Assembly (NCBI GenBank): GCA_013400975.1
Contig: WBMZ01010241.1
Coordinates: 62,001-126,000 of the forward strand
DNA from: Atrichornis clamosus
Taxonomy: Eukaryota > Chordata > Aves > Passeriformes > Menuridae
Length of the DNA: 64,000 bases
Direction of reading: 5' to 3'
This document shows, in pieces, positions 11,250 through 22,890 of this stretch (position 1 is the first letter of the stretch; each line of letters opens with the position of its first letter). Below the pieces are notes generated by a model. It was given only the letters and a program-made list of their open reading frames with translations, was not told the DNA's origin and searched no databases. The translations under genes were made by a program, and so were the position numbers.

Positions 11250-13721
11250 AGTAAAAACTTCTCTGCAAAGAAAGATTTGAATTATTTTAAATGTCACAAT
11301 TTAAAGATGTTGGTATCATGAATTTAGGAAATGATATCATCTGTTTCTGTGTTTCTTAAGCTAAAAAGTGGAAGAAGAGAGAATAAAGATGACTTTCCGC
11401 CATTTCTGTGCTCTCATGCTCTTCGTTTGAAACTCCAAGTTATAAGATCACTCTTTGATCTGTTGCTCCTCTTTTGGCACTCTAGAAGACAAGAATATGA
11501 GGAATTACAGCTTTGTTTACTACAAAAGTCAGAAAAATCCTTCACTGGAGGTGGAATTAAGTGCATCAAAAAGTCAGGACACCAGGTGTCCAAGAAGAAA
11601 TCTGTTCTGAATCTAGCACAAATGGCAGTATTTCATAATTTTTCATTGTGGACCAGTAGCATCTAACCATCTCTTTCAATTAGCCTAAGAAAGAATATTT
11701 TATTAGAAATGATCTGGAAAGAAAAATATTACTGACTTCAGAATATCCTGTCATTCTTCTTAGGGAATAAAAGAAAACACATTTTTAATGGTGGGAAGGG
11801 GTAGAGATGGATAGGTTATAATGTGAGAAATGTAGAAAGAAAGCAAAGTCAAAAGAGGGGCAGGAACCAGTAAAGCAAAGTTTATTAGTTAGTTCCTCCT
11901 TGTATCATCAAATGTGCCAAGTAAAATCAGTCATTTTTGGTGCTTTAAATGAGTGTAGAGCTTCCAGCCATACCTGTGTTGACACTACATAATAGTAGAA
12001 CTAGGTGTGAAACCTATTCCAAAAATTTCTTTAATGACTCAGTTATGTGTAAAGGTGCACAAGAGTATGGCTTTCTTATCCTAGGTTACTCCAGGATATG
12101 GATTCTTACCCTAGGCTGCATCTGAAAGAAAAGTTTGTCAGTTATATCTGATTAGGAAGCCCTCAGAAGCTGTGTCTTTGCAGTTAGCCAAGCCTTGGAC
12201 TGCAGAATGACTCATCAATACCTAATACATCCACTGACTTAACACTGTACCGTATCCATAGTTTTAATCTGACAGTGCCCCTTTAATTGGCTTATCACTA
12301 ATTTGAATTGGTCTTTAAACTATCACATTGTGTCTCCTCTACATTGTCGGAGCTTTACTTGTTTATGTAGCACATTTTCCAGCAATTCATTAGATTTTGC
12401 TGCACTGCATAAATCACTTTTATTTGAACACTGATTTTCAGCATTGACTGGAAAAATTTCGTGAAGAAAAAAATCATTTTGACACTGCAGTAAATGGGTG
12501 ACTTCTCAGGTATTTATTATCTTTGGTCAGGCCTTTGACACTTACCATCAGTGGAGCCGCAAAGCAATCCCAGTCCCTTAGGTAATTAGCTCATACTGGT
12601 GAATCAAAGCCCCCTAATTATTTCTATTCCCAGAATCAACAAGAGGAACGTGAGTGAGGGGGTGTGCATGTGCGTGTGTGTTTTTTCTGGGGAATATGTG
12701 CCTGTGCATGCATGAGAGAGAGAGGGGAAAATCCTGGCAACCCCAACTCTGTTCATATTTTCATGTTATTGGTCCCATTTTGCTCTATCCGTCTTGCCTT
12801 ATTGGAAGCTCCTTAATTGATGAATGAGGACTTTATCAAGCTTGGCAGGAGTCATTATGTCTGTGATTTTCCTTGAAATGTATCTGTCATGCAACTCAAA
12901 ATTAAATTGCCAGTTTTGGGCCTAAGCAGAGAAAGGGCAGTGACTCAAAGCACTCAGAAGGAAATGAATGATTAATGCAGTTTGTAGACAGAATAGCGCT
13001 TTTTCTGCCTTATGTGCTTTTTGTATGTAATCTCCAGTGGTTCAGCTTCAGATGGATCTAATGAAAAAGGACTGGATGTTTTCCACCTTTTCTTCAGAGC
13101 ACGCTGTACGATTTATCCACTGACAAAATGCACTAATGAAATGTCACCTTGGACAGCTTGCTAAAGGATTGATGGGCTGAAAGTTTTGTACTTTATTTAA
13201 CTTTTGCAGGAAAAATGAATAAGTCCTCCAAACTCTGTATGATATAGAGATTCATTATGATTTCGTGCTCTGGAGGAGTAGCTGCACTGGGATGGAAAAG
13301 GCAGCTGTGGCAAGGAGATGAGAATAACATAAAACAAATAATTACTTAAAAAGCTAGCTGTATGGCTTCACTGGACTCAAAGATATAAATTATAGTTGAG
13401 CTGCATAACTTTTTAAAACTTCTTACTTCAGTATTATCTCTATCCATTATGAAGAAGCATCAGCCTCACAAATCTAGTTCTTCTCTTTGATTGAAGTATC
13501 ATTTTAAAAAATCAAACAGTGATTTCAATTTTCTCCCTACACACCATTGTTTTAGATACCTTCGCCTTGGGGCTACATCCAGTGTTTGTAAACTTCCATA
13601 AGACCAATGAATGAGTTAATAACACTCTGACTTAATAATAGGTTATTTTTCAGACTTCCTGAGAATGGAAAAAAAAAAACCCAACAGATGAGGAGCACTA
13701 CACAAATACTAAATGCTTGCT
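11250..13721. other. Noncoding DNA with enhancer-like blocks
   Basis: No gene recognised. The interval 12330-13190 has balanced composition, few homopolymers and several homeodomain-type cores (GGTAATTAGC near 12580, CCTTAATTGATG near 12810, GAATGATTAATG near 12966). That is the look of vertebrate conserved noncoding elements. Conservation cannot be measured from one sequence. A GT/GA-rich low-complexity tract lies at 12656-12725. Confidence 0.5.
12656..12725. repeat. Imperfect GT/GA low-complexity tract
   Basis: Interrupted GTGTGC/GTGTGT units are followed by CATGCATGAGAGAGAGAGGG. It is short and interrupted, so probably not highly length-variable. Confidence 0.7.
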
Positions 13722-14303
13722 ATTGACAGCTAAGAGTCGCAGCTGCTTACTAAATCCTAGCTCATCAGGACAGGAATATGAGAATTGGAAGGGTGAAAGT
13801 GAGAAAACTTGCAGGTTGAGATAAGAACAATTGAAATAAATAAAATTAAATAAAATTAAATAATAATAAAATTGTAATGAAAAGAAAAATAACAATAGCA
13901 ACAACAACAACAAAAGAGATAGAAGGAAATAAAGTCCAGGAAAGACAAGCCATGCAAATGAAAACCAATTGCTCATGCCCAACCTGGCAGTTCCCAAGCT
14001 GTGACTCCCAGCCAGCTTTTTGCCTGGTTTAAGTGCTGAACATAATGCCATATGGTATGGGCTACTTCTTTGGTCAGCTGCAGTCAGCTGACCTGGTTGT
14101 GTTCCCTCCCAGCTTCTTGTGCACCCCCAATCTTCTTGCTGGTGTGATGTGGTGAGGGGCAGCAAAGACCATATTTCTGTGTGAACGCTGCTCAGCAGTA
14201 GTAAAAACATTCCTGTGTTACCAACTCTTTCCAGAATAAATGCAGGACACCACTCCATACCAGACACTACGCAGGAAATTAACTCTGCTGGCACAACCAG
14301 TCA
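13722..14303 (-). mobile_element. Old, decayed retroviral LTR
   Basis: I recognise this as an avian ERV LTR family on the minus strand. Near-consensus blocks on the plus strand are GGAAGGGTGAAAGTGAGAAA (about 13787), GCCATATGGTATGGGCTACT (about 14047), CTTCTTGTGCACCCCCAATC (about 14113), GCTGCTCAGCAGTAGTAAAA and the terminal GGAAATTAACTCTGCTGG (about 14273). The probable end is CA at 14303; the other end near 13722 is ragged. Substitutions and an A-rich expansion at 13835-13911 show age. No adjoining gag, pol or env was seen, so it is solo or truncated. The 198-codon minus frame at 14294-13698 is LTR sequence plus a leucine/phenylalanine run encoded by the A-rich tract; I do not treat it as a gene. 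Confidence 0.65.
13835..13911. repeat. A-rich simple repeats within LTR
   Basis: AAATAAAATT/AATAATAATAA units at 13835-13872 are followed by a (CAA)n run at about 13894-13911. They interrupt the LTR between its R-like and U3-like segments. Confidence 0.75.
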
Positions 14304-17300
14304 CTTGAGTTTTATTCCTAATGAGGGAGGTGGATGCAAACAAAGATCTTTACACAGAGCAAACTATTTTCATGCCTTGCTTCCCCTTGCTACTCTTATG
14401 CCATGCAAGCGTATTTCCAGACTCTCCAGATTTTATTCTTTTTAATTCATAATTGCATAAAAATATCGTTGTCATTAAAAATACATCCATATGCAGAGTA
14501 CAGGGCCTTGAAACAAAGGTGATATATTCCTTGCCACAGTTGTAGTTGCTTATTACCTGAATCATAGAGGATTTTTTAACACAGTAAGCTTCCTAGCTCT
14601 CAATTTCCTGCCTCCTTTTGCTGCTGCTCTGATTATAGGCTCTCCGGGGCAGGCAATAACTCTACTTCTGATGTGTACATATCAAGAACAAGAGGAACCA
14701 TGGACAGGTTCCCTCGGAACTATCACAGTAGAAGAGTACAATAATTAGAGTAATAAGAATAAGTTCAGGTTTTACAATTGCAACTGTCAACAGTTGGTTT
14801 GGAAGTGAAACTATTTGCCTTTGATTTGAAAATTATCTACAATTAGCTTTCCCACACCATTAACTGCATGTGCAGCAACACCATTCAGATTTTCTTTAAT
14901 ATTTTATGACATATATGTGTTTCAAAAGTAAAATAAGGCTCTGAAGCACTACCTATTCTCTTAAGAGTGTTATATATATTTGTTCTGTTTTTCTGCACAT
15001 AACACAACATGAGGTCCTTGAGTACAGTGAGCCAAGGATCATGATTCATACAGTTCCATGGATGTGAAAGCAGTGAAAATGTGGTGCATTGAACATATGC
15101 TGCTATGGACAATTATTTTTCCACAACAGAAGAAAAAATTCTGTGTTGAGCTGTTCAGCTGGCTACTTGAAAGACAAAGGTAAGGATAAGAATAGCTCAT
15201 CTCGTGCTGCTATACCCATGGTACTGCAAAGCTTTTAGAAGACAGTGTTATCTTACATATAAGTAATGTATAGAGTCTTCGAACATTCATGCACAACTGA
15301 GTGAGTTGAGGACTAAATTAAAGAGCATCTCCTCTGAAGGCTCTTGCACGACAAGTGAAATAGAATCTTTCTTTTTATATCAAAGCAATTTTTACAGAGG
15401 TTTGGGGGTTTTTCTGTAATCTGTATTGTGGTTAAAAAAAAGAGTTAGATTATAAAATATTCGCCAAAAAGTATCTTATGTAATGCATGCAGCTATGTAG
15501 TCACCATTTGACCATACATACAAGGGAAAGTTTAATAAATAAATCTGCAGCTACAGACTACATCCAGTGCAAACACACACAGTCAAGATTAAGGTTGCTG
15601 CAAGTATAGTTTTATTATTACTGAAGTAAATCAAAGTATTGATTTACTAAGCACTAAGACAGATATTAGCAATATCAAAAGGAATGTGAAATTCACATAC
15701 TTTAAACACTGTTTGCAACTTATAAACTTTAGGAGAAACAATGTGTGTCATATCAGCCTTGGTTTTAACCCTGCAGTCCCAACTTGTTCCTTTGCTGGCA
15801 GAGAAAGTTATTGTGTGGCATGGTCTGCTCCAGCACGTCATGCAGACTACTGAGGTGATTCCACAGAAATTTAATAGAAACATTAATTGCAGTCCCAAAG
15901 AGAGAAAAGAAGATGTAGAGAAACAAAAGGTCTCTCCGTCAAGGGCTGAATACTTCTCTGAACATGATTCTTTCTGATTTATGTGGTGTAAAAACTCTTT
16001 CGATATCAGATTAATTTAGCCAGCTGGAGTCACCCAGTGCCTTATTACTAGCACTGTCAATATATAAGAAAGTCTCTGTAATTTCCCATGAAGATATTTA
16101 ATGGAAGAAAAGTAAATAAATAGCAAGTGTTGTTATGGATGACCCTTTAGCAGGATGGTTTATTACCTTTTCAGAGAGAACTATTCTATTCACAAGCCAA
16201 TCATCCTACAGCATAACACAGCAAAATCTATGTTCCACGTCAATGGATTAATTATAGGTTTGTAGAGTCAAACACCCAAGAATATTAAAATCTAAAATTA
16301 AAATTAACTATACAACTTTGATTCACACCAGTGGACACACGTTTCAATTTCAACACAGTTTTTATGTTGAAGATTACATCCTTTTTTTTCTTTTTAAAAG
16401 AATTAATTCACTGAAATATTGGTATGCATTTACATACATATAGGTTCAGTGTTTATTTTCTCCCTGTTGTTTTGTCTGTTTTTTACTTAGGGTTCAGTAC
16501 TAAAACACTATCCTATTACTTAATATTGCATGCATATAATGAGATTTCTGTTACTGCATGTAAGCACACCATATTCATGTTTAATTCTTGTGAGAACAGA
16601 ATAAGGATCTCAAAAATTTGATGTTGAAGTTTAGCAAGAAAAGTCAAAGCTACCCATAAACTCTAACTGTCCAGGTCAAAACACCTGTAACTTCAGGGTT
16701 TTTAGAGAATTCAACAGCATATAGAACTTAACACATTTAAAAGGTAGCTTGCTTTGTTTTCCATTTTAACTGCAAGCAGGCAGCACTTCTGCAAATGAGA
16801 TTTCAGGACTCCTGACAGGTATTCAAAAAATTAGTTTCGTTTAATTTTTGGATAGGAATGGAACCCAAATTCTTGTTGCACATTTCAGTAGCCTGGACTA
16901 TTGGCTATCTCCCTATTGTCTCTTTCCCATTCAGCTTCTGTCTCTCCAATAACTGAAGAAGTCTCCTTCACTACTGCAGAGTAAAGATGTAGACACCACA
17001 CAGATCTTAATCTGACAAATTATATAGAGATTTTACTCCTTCAAAGACGATGATTTCAAGGACTCCTTAGCAGGTCTCCACCTGCACTTCTGTGGTAGAA
17101 ATCCTGGATAAAACTAAAATGTCTCATTTTTAAGCTGACATTGACATTGGCTTTCAAGGAAGAATTAAAAAAAACACCTGAACAATAAGGCATTAGTACT
17201 AAAGTACTGAAACAGAACAAGATAATATTATTTCCCATAATTACCCATATGCATTAAAAAAGGCAGATACAGAACCTGCTATGAAGTCTGAATCAATGCC

Positions 17301-19482
17301 TGCCTGATTCTTACTCTCTTGCTGACATTTTTTCAGATGGCATCACAGCCCTTCAAACTTGGTAAGATGAATTCTTTTTCCAATGTTATAACTTGAAGGC
17401 AATGCAAATGAAGACTTGCGTGCAGGTGCTAAATTATCAAACTTTAAAATAATTACTTCATTTTGGGCTATTCATACTGGGTGTTGTAATATCTAATGCA
17501 TATATTATCAAGCTCACCTTGGTGAATATTAATAGCATTATTAAAACACAATTACAAAACACCATACATAGTTGTTAATAGCTACTAGCACGTTGGTTTA
17601 TGGGATCTGTTCAAGGTCTTGAAATAATTTAGTAAGCAAATTATCAATTTCAAGAGTCAAATGCTGTTGTGTCTTTCACATGTACTACAACTGGTGAAAA
17701 ACCTCTTCTGGGATGAAAAAACTGTAACCATGCTGTTAGACAATAACCTAAGCATGATCTAGGAGATGAGCATTTCACTGTATGTAGGAAGTTTTTTACA
17801 GTAGTATCTAACCTCACCCAAAAGATTTCCTTGTAGTGCTTTGTATAAACTATGGGAAGAAAAAGAAGACTAAGCAGAAGTCAGTAGTTTGTTTAAATGC
17901 TAGCCACACTCAACCTAATGTCAGAAAAGAGACAGCAGGAAACTTAAATCACCACATATAACTGAGGAAATAGAGTTGCCCAAACACTGCTATAACACAT
18001 ATTTCCATGTTTGAAATTTTAAGAGGCAAGTTTGTCACCGAAGTGACCAGAATTGCCTAAAAGGCACAATAAAATGCAAAGGATGGCAGAATACAGTCTT
18101 GGCAAGAGATAAGCCACACCAACTTCTCACTCTTGAAACTCTCAAAACAGCAGAGGAAAATGCATTTCAAATGTTAGCAGAGGGAGGCTGTCAACTTCTG
18201 GATAAAAAACAGCACATCTAAACACGCTGAAAATATTACACCATACTCTCACATAAATGCAGGCTTACAACAAGATTTATTCTCTCTGGTAAGACTTCTG
18301 GGGAGATGTACGGCTATAAGGAACATCCAGTATCAATACATCCAACTTCCAACTAATACAAGAGTCAGTATTATCCAGTACATTTCAATTACCAACCTTT
18401 AGCTTTAACTCCACTGGATTTTCATCTTCCTTATTTTGGTGATCTTAAGCTTCGAATCATCTTTTTAGTCATCTAGATAGTTTGTGAAAAAGCCTGCTCT
18501 GAAAAATGAACTGTTGACCATTTTTACAGGGGGAAATAATCTAATATTTTACAAGATGTCCAGTAAGAATTAGGATCAGTTACTGGGATGTTGTTTGAAA
18601 GGTTCAGAAGTAGTATGGGCAGAGTGTAGGAAGATGCCTTCTGTAGAAGGAGCTGTGAGGATGCTACCTACCAATGTCATGGAGGAGCAAAAGAATTATA
18701 AGCATGTACAGAAGTGACGGAAAATTTGGGAAGTGAGAAAATTAGAATCTTAAATATGTGGGATATTACCAATACAAACCAGCCAACAGTGTCAGTAAGA
18801 ATAGATTATAGGTGCTTGATCCAGGTTAAAAGTAGGAAAATTTTAGAAAGCCTTAATATTTTTCAGAGCAGGTCAAGTACTTACATTTATTTTGTAAGTT
18901 TGTGTCTAGAAATTGGCCTTAGCTCTCCAGAGTCTCAATTCTGCCATTCCTAGTTGCCATATGGATGAAATGTGACAAACAGCTTTTCATGTAGTCTTCA
19001 CTCTTTCTTTCATGCTAGAGAGTAAAATGCAAACAAGGAGTGTTTGATGTACACCCCTGGGTTGTTTAAAGCTACCTCCTGTGAATAGCTTCCAAAACTC
19101 AGCTATAATCCCTGTTTTCAGCTACATATCAGACACCAGGAACAAAGCCTCATCCATCCCAACTCTGATTTTTCTGATTGCCTTCTGTCTTACCATAAAA
19201 AATGCTGGACTCTCCCAGTGTCATCAGGAAGTACATAGAGAAATTTAGTGTGTGAACAGGTGAAAAGAAAATTCCTGCCTTTTTATTTCTTTGATGAGTT
19301 TTTACCTTTTTTTAATATATTTCACAATCTCCCAAGGTTTTGTGTTATGCTGTCACTGAACCATAACTCTTACATTTGCTTTGACAGTAGTTTATATGAC
19401 CTTTGCAAATTACTGTGTGAAAGAACTCAGCTTTAGCTAAGGTGCATCCTTTCTCATTAAAAATCCTAAAAGGAAATATAAA
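14304..19482. other. AT-rich noncoding DNA
   Basis: No gene, RNA gene or mobile element recognised. Open frames are all under 90 codons and unremarkable. Short homopolymer runs occur, for example A-runs near 15434 and T-runs near 16382. Confidence 0.65.
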
Positions 19483-20021
19483 ATAGTTTGGGTTGGAAGA
19501 GACTGTAAAGATAACTTCATTCTCATTCTCCTGCCATGGGTAGGGATACCTTCCACTGGACCAGGTTGCTCAGAGCCCTGCCAAATCTTGAGAAGGTCTT
19601 GAGCACTTCCATGGATGGGGCATCCACAGCTTCTCTGGGTAACCTGTTCAGGGCCTCACAGACACCACAGAAAAGAATTTCCTCATAATATCTAATCTAA
19701 CCCTACTCTACGTCAGTTTAAAACTATTACCACTACATGTGTTATCACCACATGCCCTGGCCAAACGCTCCTCTCCAGTTTTCTTGTAGCCCTCTTGAGG
19801 TACTGGAAGGCCACAGGAAGGTCTCCCTGAAGCCTTCTCTTCTCCAGGCGGAATAGCCCCAGCTGTGTCAGCCTGTCTTCACAGGACAGGTGCTCCAGGC
19901 CTCTGGTCGTCCTCACAGCCCTCCTCTGGACCTATTCTAACAGGTCTGTGGTCTTCCCGCTGAGGCCTGCAGAGATGAATGAAATACTCCAGGTGGAGTC
20001 TCACCTGAGCAGAGCAGAAAA
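19483..20021 (-). mobile_element. CR1 LINE 3' fragment
   Basis: The minus-strand CR1 3' end starts at about 19483 (plus-strand TAGTTTGGGTTGGAAGAGAC). It contains the ORF2 C-terminus: the frame at 19916-19713 reads RLTQLGLFRLEKRRLQGDLP, then FQYLKRATRKLE before it decays. The noncoding 3' region, with plus-strand TGGATGGGGCATCCACAGCT, matches in inverted form the copies at 22433-22890 and 48547-48765. It is 5'-truncated upstream of the ORF2 C-terminal tail and cannot move by itself. Confidence 0.93.
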
Positions 20022-22432
20022 TATTAATTAAATACTAAATTAAGATGTTTGCTCTTTGGACATTGAGCTAATGATCAATTGTTTGCAAAGGTGAGATATG
20101 TGTATTTCTAAAAGAAGATATTCTAAAAAATCGATAAAGCATTCATTAAAGGAAAGCAAAGTACGGACTTTCACGAAAGACAGAACAAATTTGGCACCAA
20201 TTTTAATGGTAGTAGTAGTAAATTCTTTATCTTTAAAAAATTGAGATCTCCCTGTGCGAAAACAAATTATTGGAGAATTAAAAAACAAGAATACTTGTCA
20301 TAGCTGAGAACAAGGGATGGGGAGGAAGGAGTCAAATTTTCAAAGCACGTATTCTGCAAAGCAATTTTATCCCCTACACTCAGACATTCTAAATCACAAA
20401 TATATCACAAGCCTGAGTGAAAATGCACACTTAGAGCAGAATTCAGTATGTACAATTTCTAGATGCACATATAGAACAGATGTAAGTTGCTTTTTGAATC
20501 ACTGCAATTTCTTATAGAAAAATATAACCTCTGCAAAGACCAGTGCTGACACACGTTTTCATGACCATCAGAAAAGCTTCTGCAAACATATTTTGAGGGC
20601 AGATGTTACAGTCACACCAGTTTGTATTTCCAGTCATTGAGATCATGTACAGAAAAACAGACACGCAAACACACCAAACAGGGGCTATATGAACAAAGGA
20701 GTTCCCAGATTTTTTATTTTTTATACATATCAGTTACTGAAGATTCTCTGAGTACATTCATGGCACTTAGGCTGGGACATGATTGGTACCAGCTGTGTCA
20801 ATATACTATGTCTAATAACATATTTCTTCTATTTTACTCTTTTCTCAGATTCATTCTCTTTGTTTCCAGCATAAGATTTTACTTGGCTAATGTAAATTGT
20901 TATGCACATACATTAAAGGGCTCTTGACACCTTATATTTACATTTTAACTTTGCACCTTTTTTTTTGCTGCTTTTAATTCCCCTATTTTCTCCATGCAAG
21001 TTTTCTCTCTGAGCTTTACATGCTCTGTTTTGCAGACATTATACACTGCAGGTCTCCCAGTGCAATGCTCAGGCTCTTCCACTGCATGGCAGCTCTTCTT
21101 ATATAGTCTCCACTTTATTGTTAAATACTGCAGTGGACAAAATAAAATCCCACTTTGTGAATATGAAACCCGTGGAGAGCTCAGACATAACCCTACCATC
21201 TGCGACAAATTATCTGCTTATGAGATAGAAGGCAAGAGAGTTTTCTGAGTTCAAATGGAAGGAGAGGAAACCAAAGCTGACTCTCTGTGCAGTCAGAAGA
21301 CAAGTAAAGAATATGTTCTGGAGAAGTGCTTTTGGATAAGTACATCTTCCTTAAAGGTTCTAGAGGTTTACAATTTTCTGTCTGCAGTATTTTAGCATAT
21401 GAAAAGTCAGTGGGAGCCCTTTTATTTATTTCAGTGGGTATAAAAGATATATTTTAGCCCTCAAACTATACTAAAGTACTTTTTAAAATACCCTTCACAC
21501 AATACCCTTCAAAAATGGAACATTAGTAGAGCTCAATATTTCTCCTAAACATAAGGAGACTGCACATTTCTACGTACTTTTGAAGGTAAGACATTTTTCA
21601 CTTTAAACAAGTGTCCACAAAGAGTGTATTTTCACTCATTATCCTCTTCCACAGTAATTCAAATCAAGTATCACTCATTTTAATAAAAATTAATTTTTTC
21701 AGCATTTTCCCTTGTAATATCTCACTGAGAGTTGTACATAATTTCTGATTAAGTGTCATACAGATTATTTAAGAAGTTTAACACTCCATGTCAGAGTCTT
21801 TGGGGAGACAAAAAGGTGTCCCTGTATTTTCTTATCCTGGTTGGATAATTATTCAGAAAAACAATGTTTGAACATTGAAAAGTTGATTAAATTTTAAAGA
21901 TGATACTTTTCTTTTTAATGTTGAATCTCATTGCAGAATGTTGAAACTTGTAAAAAGCCTGTGATGGAATATTCTAGCGGCATCAACATCATCTCTCAGC
22001 AAGAGGGACCTCACAAATTGGTAGCATTTAAATGACAATTAGGATTATCACAGACAACACTCATGTACATCAGTTTCTGTTGTACAGAACAATATTTCTT
22101 TGCATATGCTTTCCTGCCCTGTAAACTGCTCTTGTTTAACCAAGAATTGTGGTGAATAAATCTTTCCTTTGCAAAACATATTAGATCAATCCCATTCTAA
22201 GAAGACAAATTAAAATGCATCATGTGCTATGTACTTTTCAGAAGACACAAGGACCAGTGTTTGTAACATGAGAAAACACAGTGTTGAATATAAATGTTAC
22301 AGAAAATGATTGTAAAAACGGCAATGAAGGAATCTGAACACTTTTCATGCAATTCACATCTATGTAAATATACCTCTGCTGCTGGTAGCAGAATCTTTCA
22401 CGGGTAGATCACAAACAACTTCACAAAGGAGG
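20022..22432. other. AT-rich noncoding DNA
   Basis: No gene recognised. The largest frames (20622-20927 plus, 20994-21248 plus, 21208-20945 minus) are mutually overlapping and unlike any family I know. Confidence 0.65.
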
Positions 22433-22890
22433 TGTCACCTCTCCTGTGAAGACAGCCTGAGAGAGTTGGGGTGGTTCTGCCTAGAAAAAAGAAGGCTCCA
22501 GGGACACTTCATAGCATCTTCCAGTACTAAAGGAGGCTACAAGAAAGCTGAAGACAGACTTGCACCTTCTAGCACATAAAGGGGGTTACAGGAGATGTGC
22601 AGAGGGACTTTTGACAAGGGCATGTAGGGACAGGACAAGGGAGAATGGTTTTAAACTGAAAGAAAGTACATTAGATGAGGTATAAGGAAGAAATTTTTCT
22701 TTGTGAGAGTGATGAGGCACTGGAAAAAGTTGCCCAGAGAAGTTGTGGATGCCCCATCCCTGGAAATGTTCAAGGCCAGGTTGGATGGGGCTTTGAGCAG
22801 CCTGGTCCAGTGTCTCTTCCCATGGCAGGGAGGTGGGAACTAGGTGATCTTTAAAGCCCCTTTAAACCCAACCTACTCAGTGATTCCATT
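22433..22890 (+). mobile_element. CR1 LINE 3' fragment with internal duplication
   Basis: The plus-strand CR1 copy begins in the ORF2 C-terminal region (CTCCTGTGAAGACAGCCTGA) and runs through the 3' region (GATGCCCCATCCCTGGAAAT). It ends near 22890, where the usual ATTCTATGATTC-type tail is decayed to GTGATTCCATTGGATGG. A diverged tandem duplication lies at 22518-22612. No open frame of useful length survives. Confidence 0.93.
22518..22612 (+). repeat. Diverged tandem duplication inside CR1 copy
   Basis: The unit at 22518-22562 (CTTCCAGTACTAAAGGAGGC...) aligns with the unit at 22565-22612 (CCTTCTAGCACATAAAGGGG...). Both contain AG-AC-AA-GG-GG-TACA and end in GACTT. CR1 copies usually have one such block here. 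Several mismatches between units show the duplication is old. Confidence 0.7.

Noticed and set aside
13698..14294. 198-codon minus-strand open frame, the longest in the window
   Set aside because: It lies within a recognisable LTR, and its leucine/phenylalanine-rich part is just the A-rich simple repeat read on the other strand.
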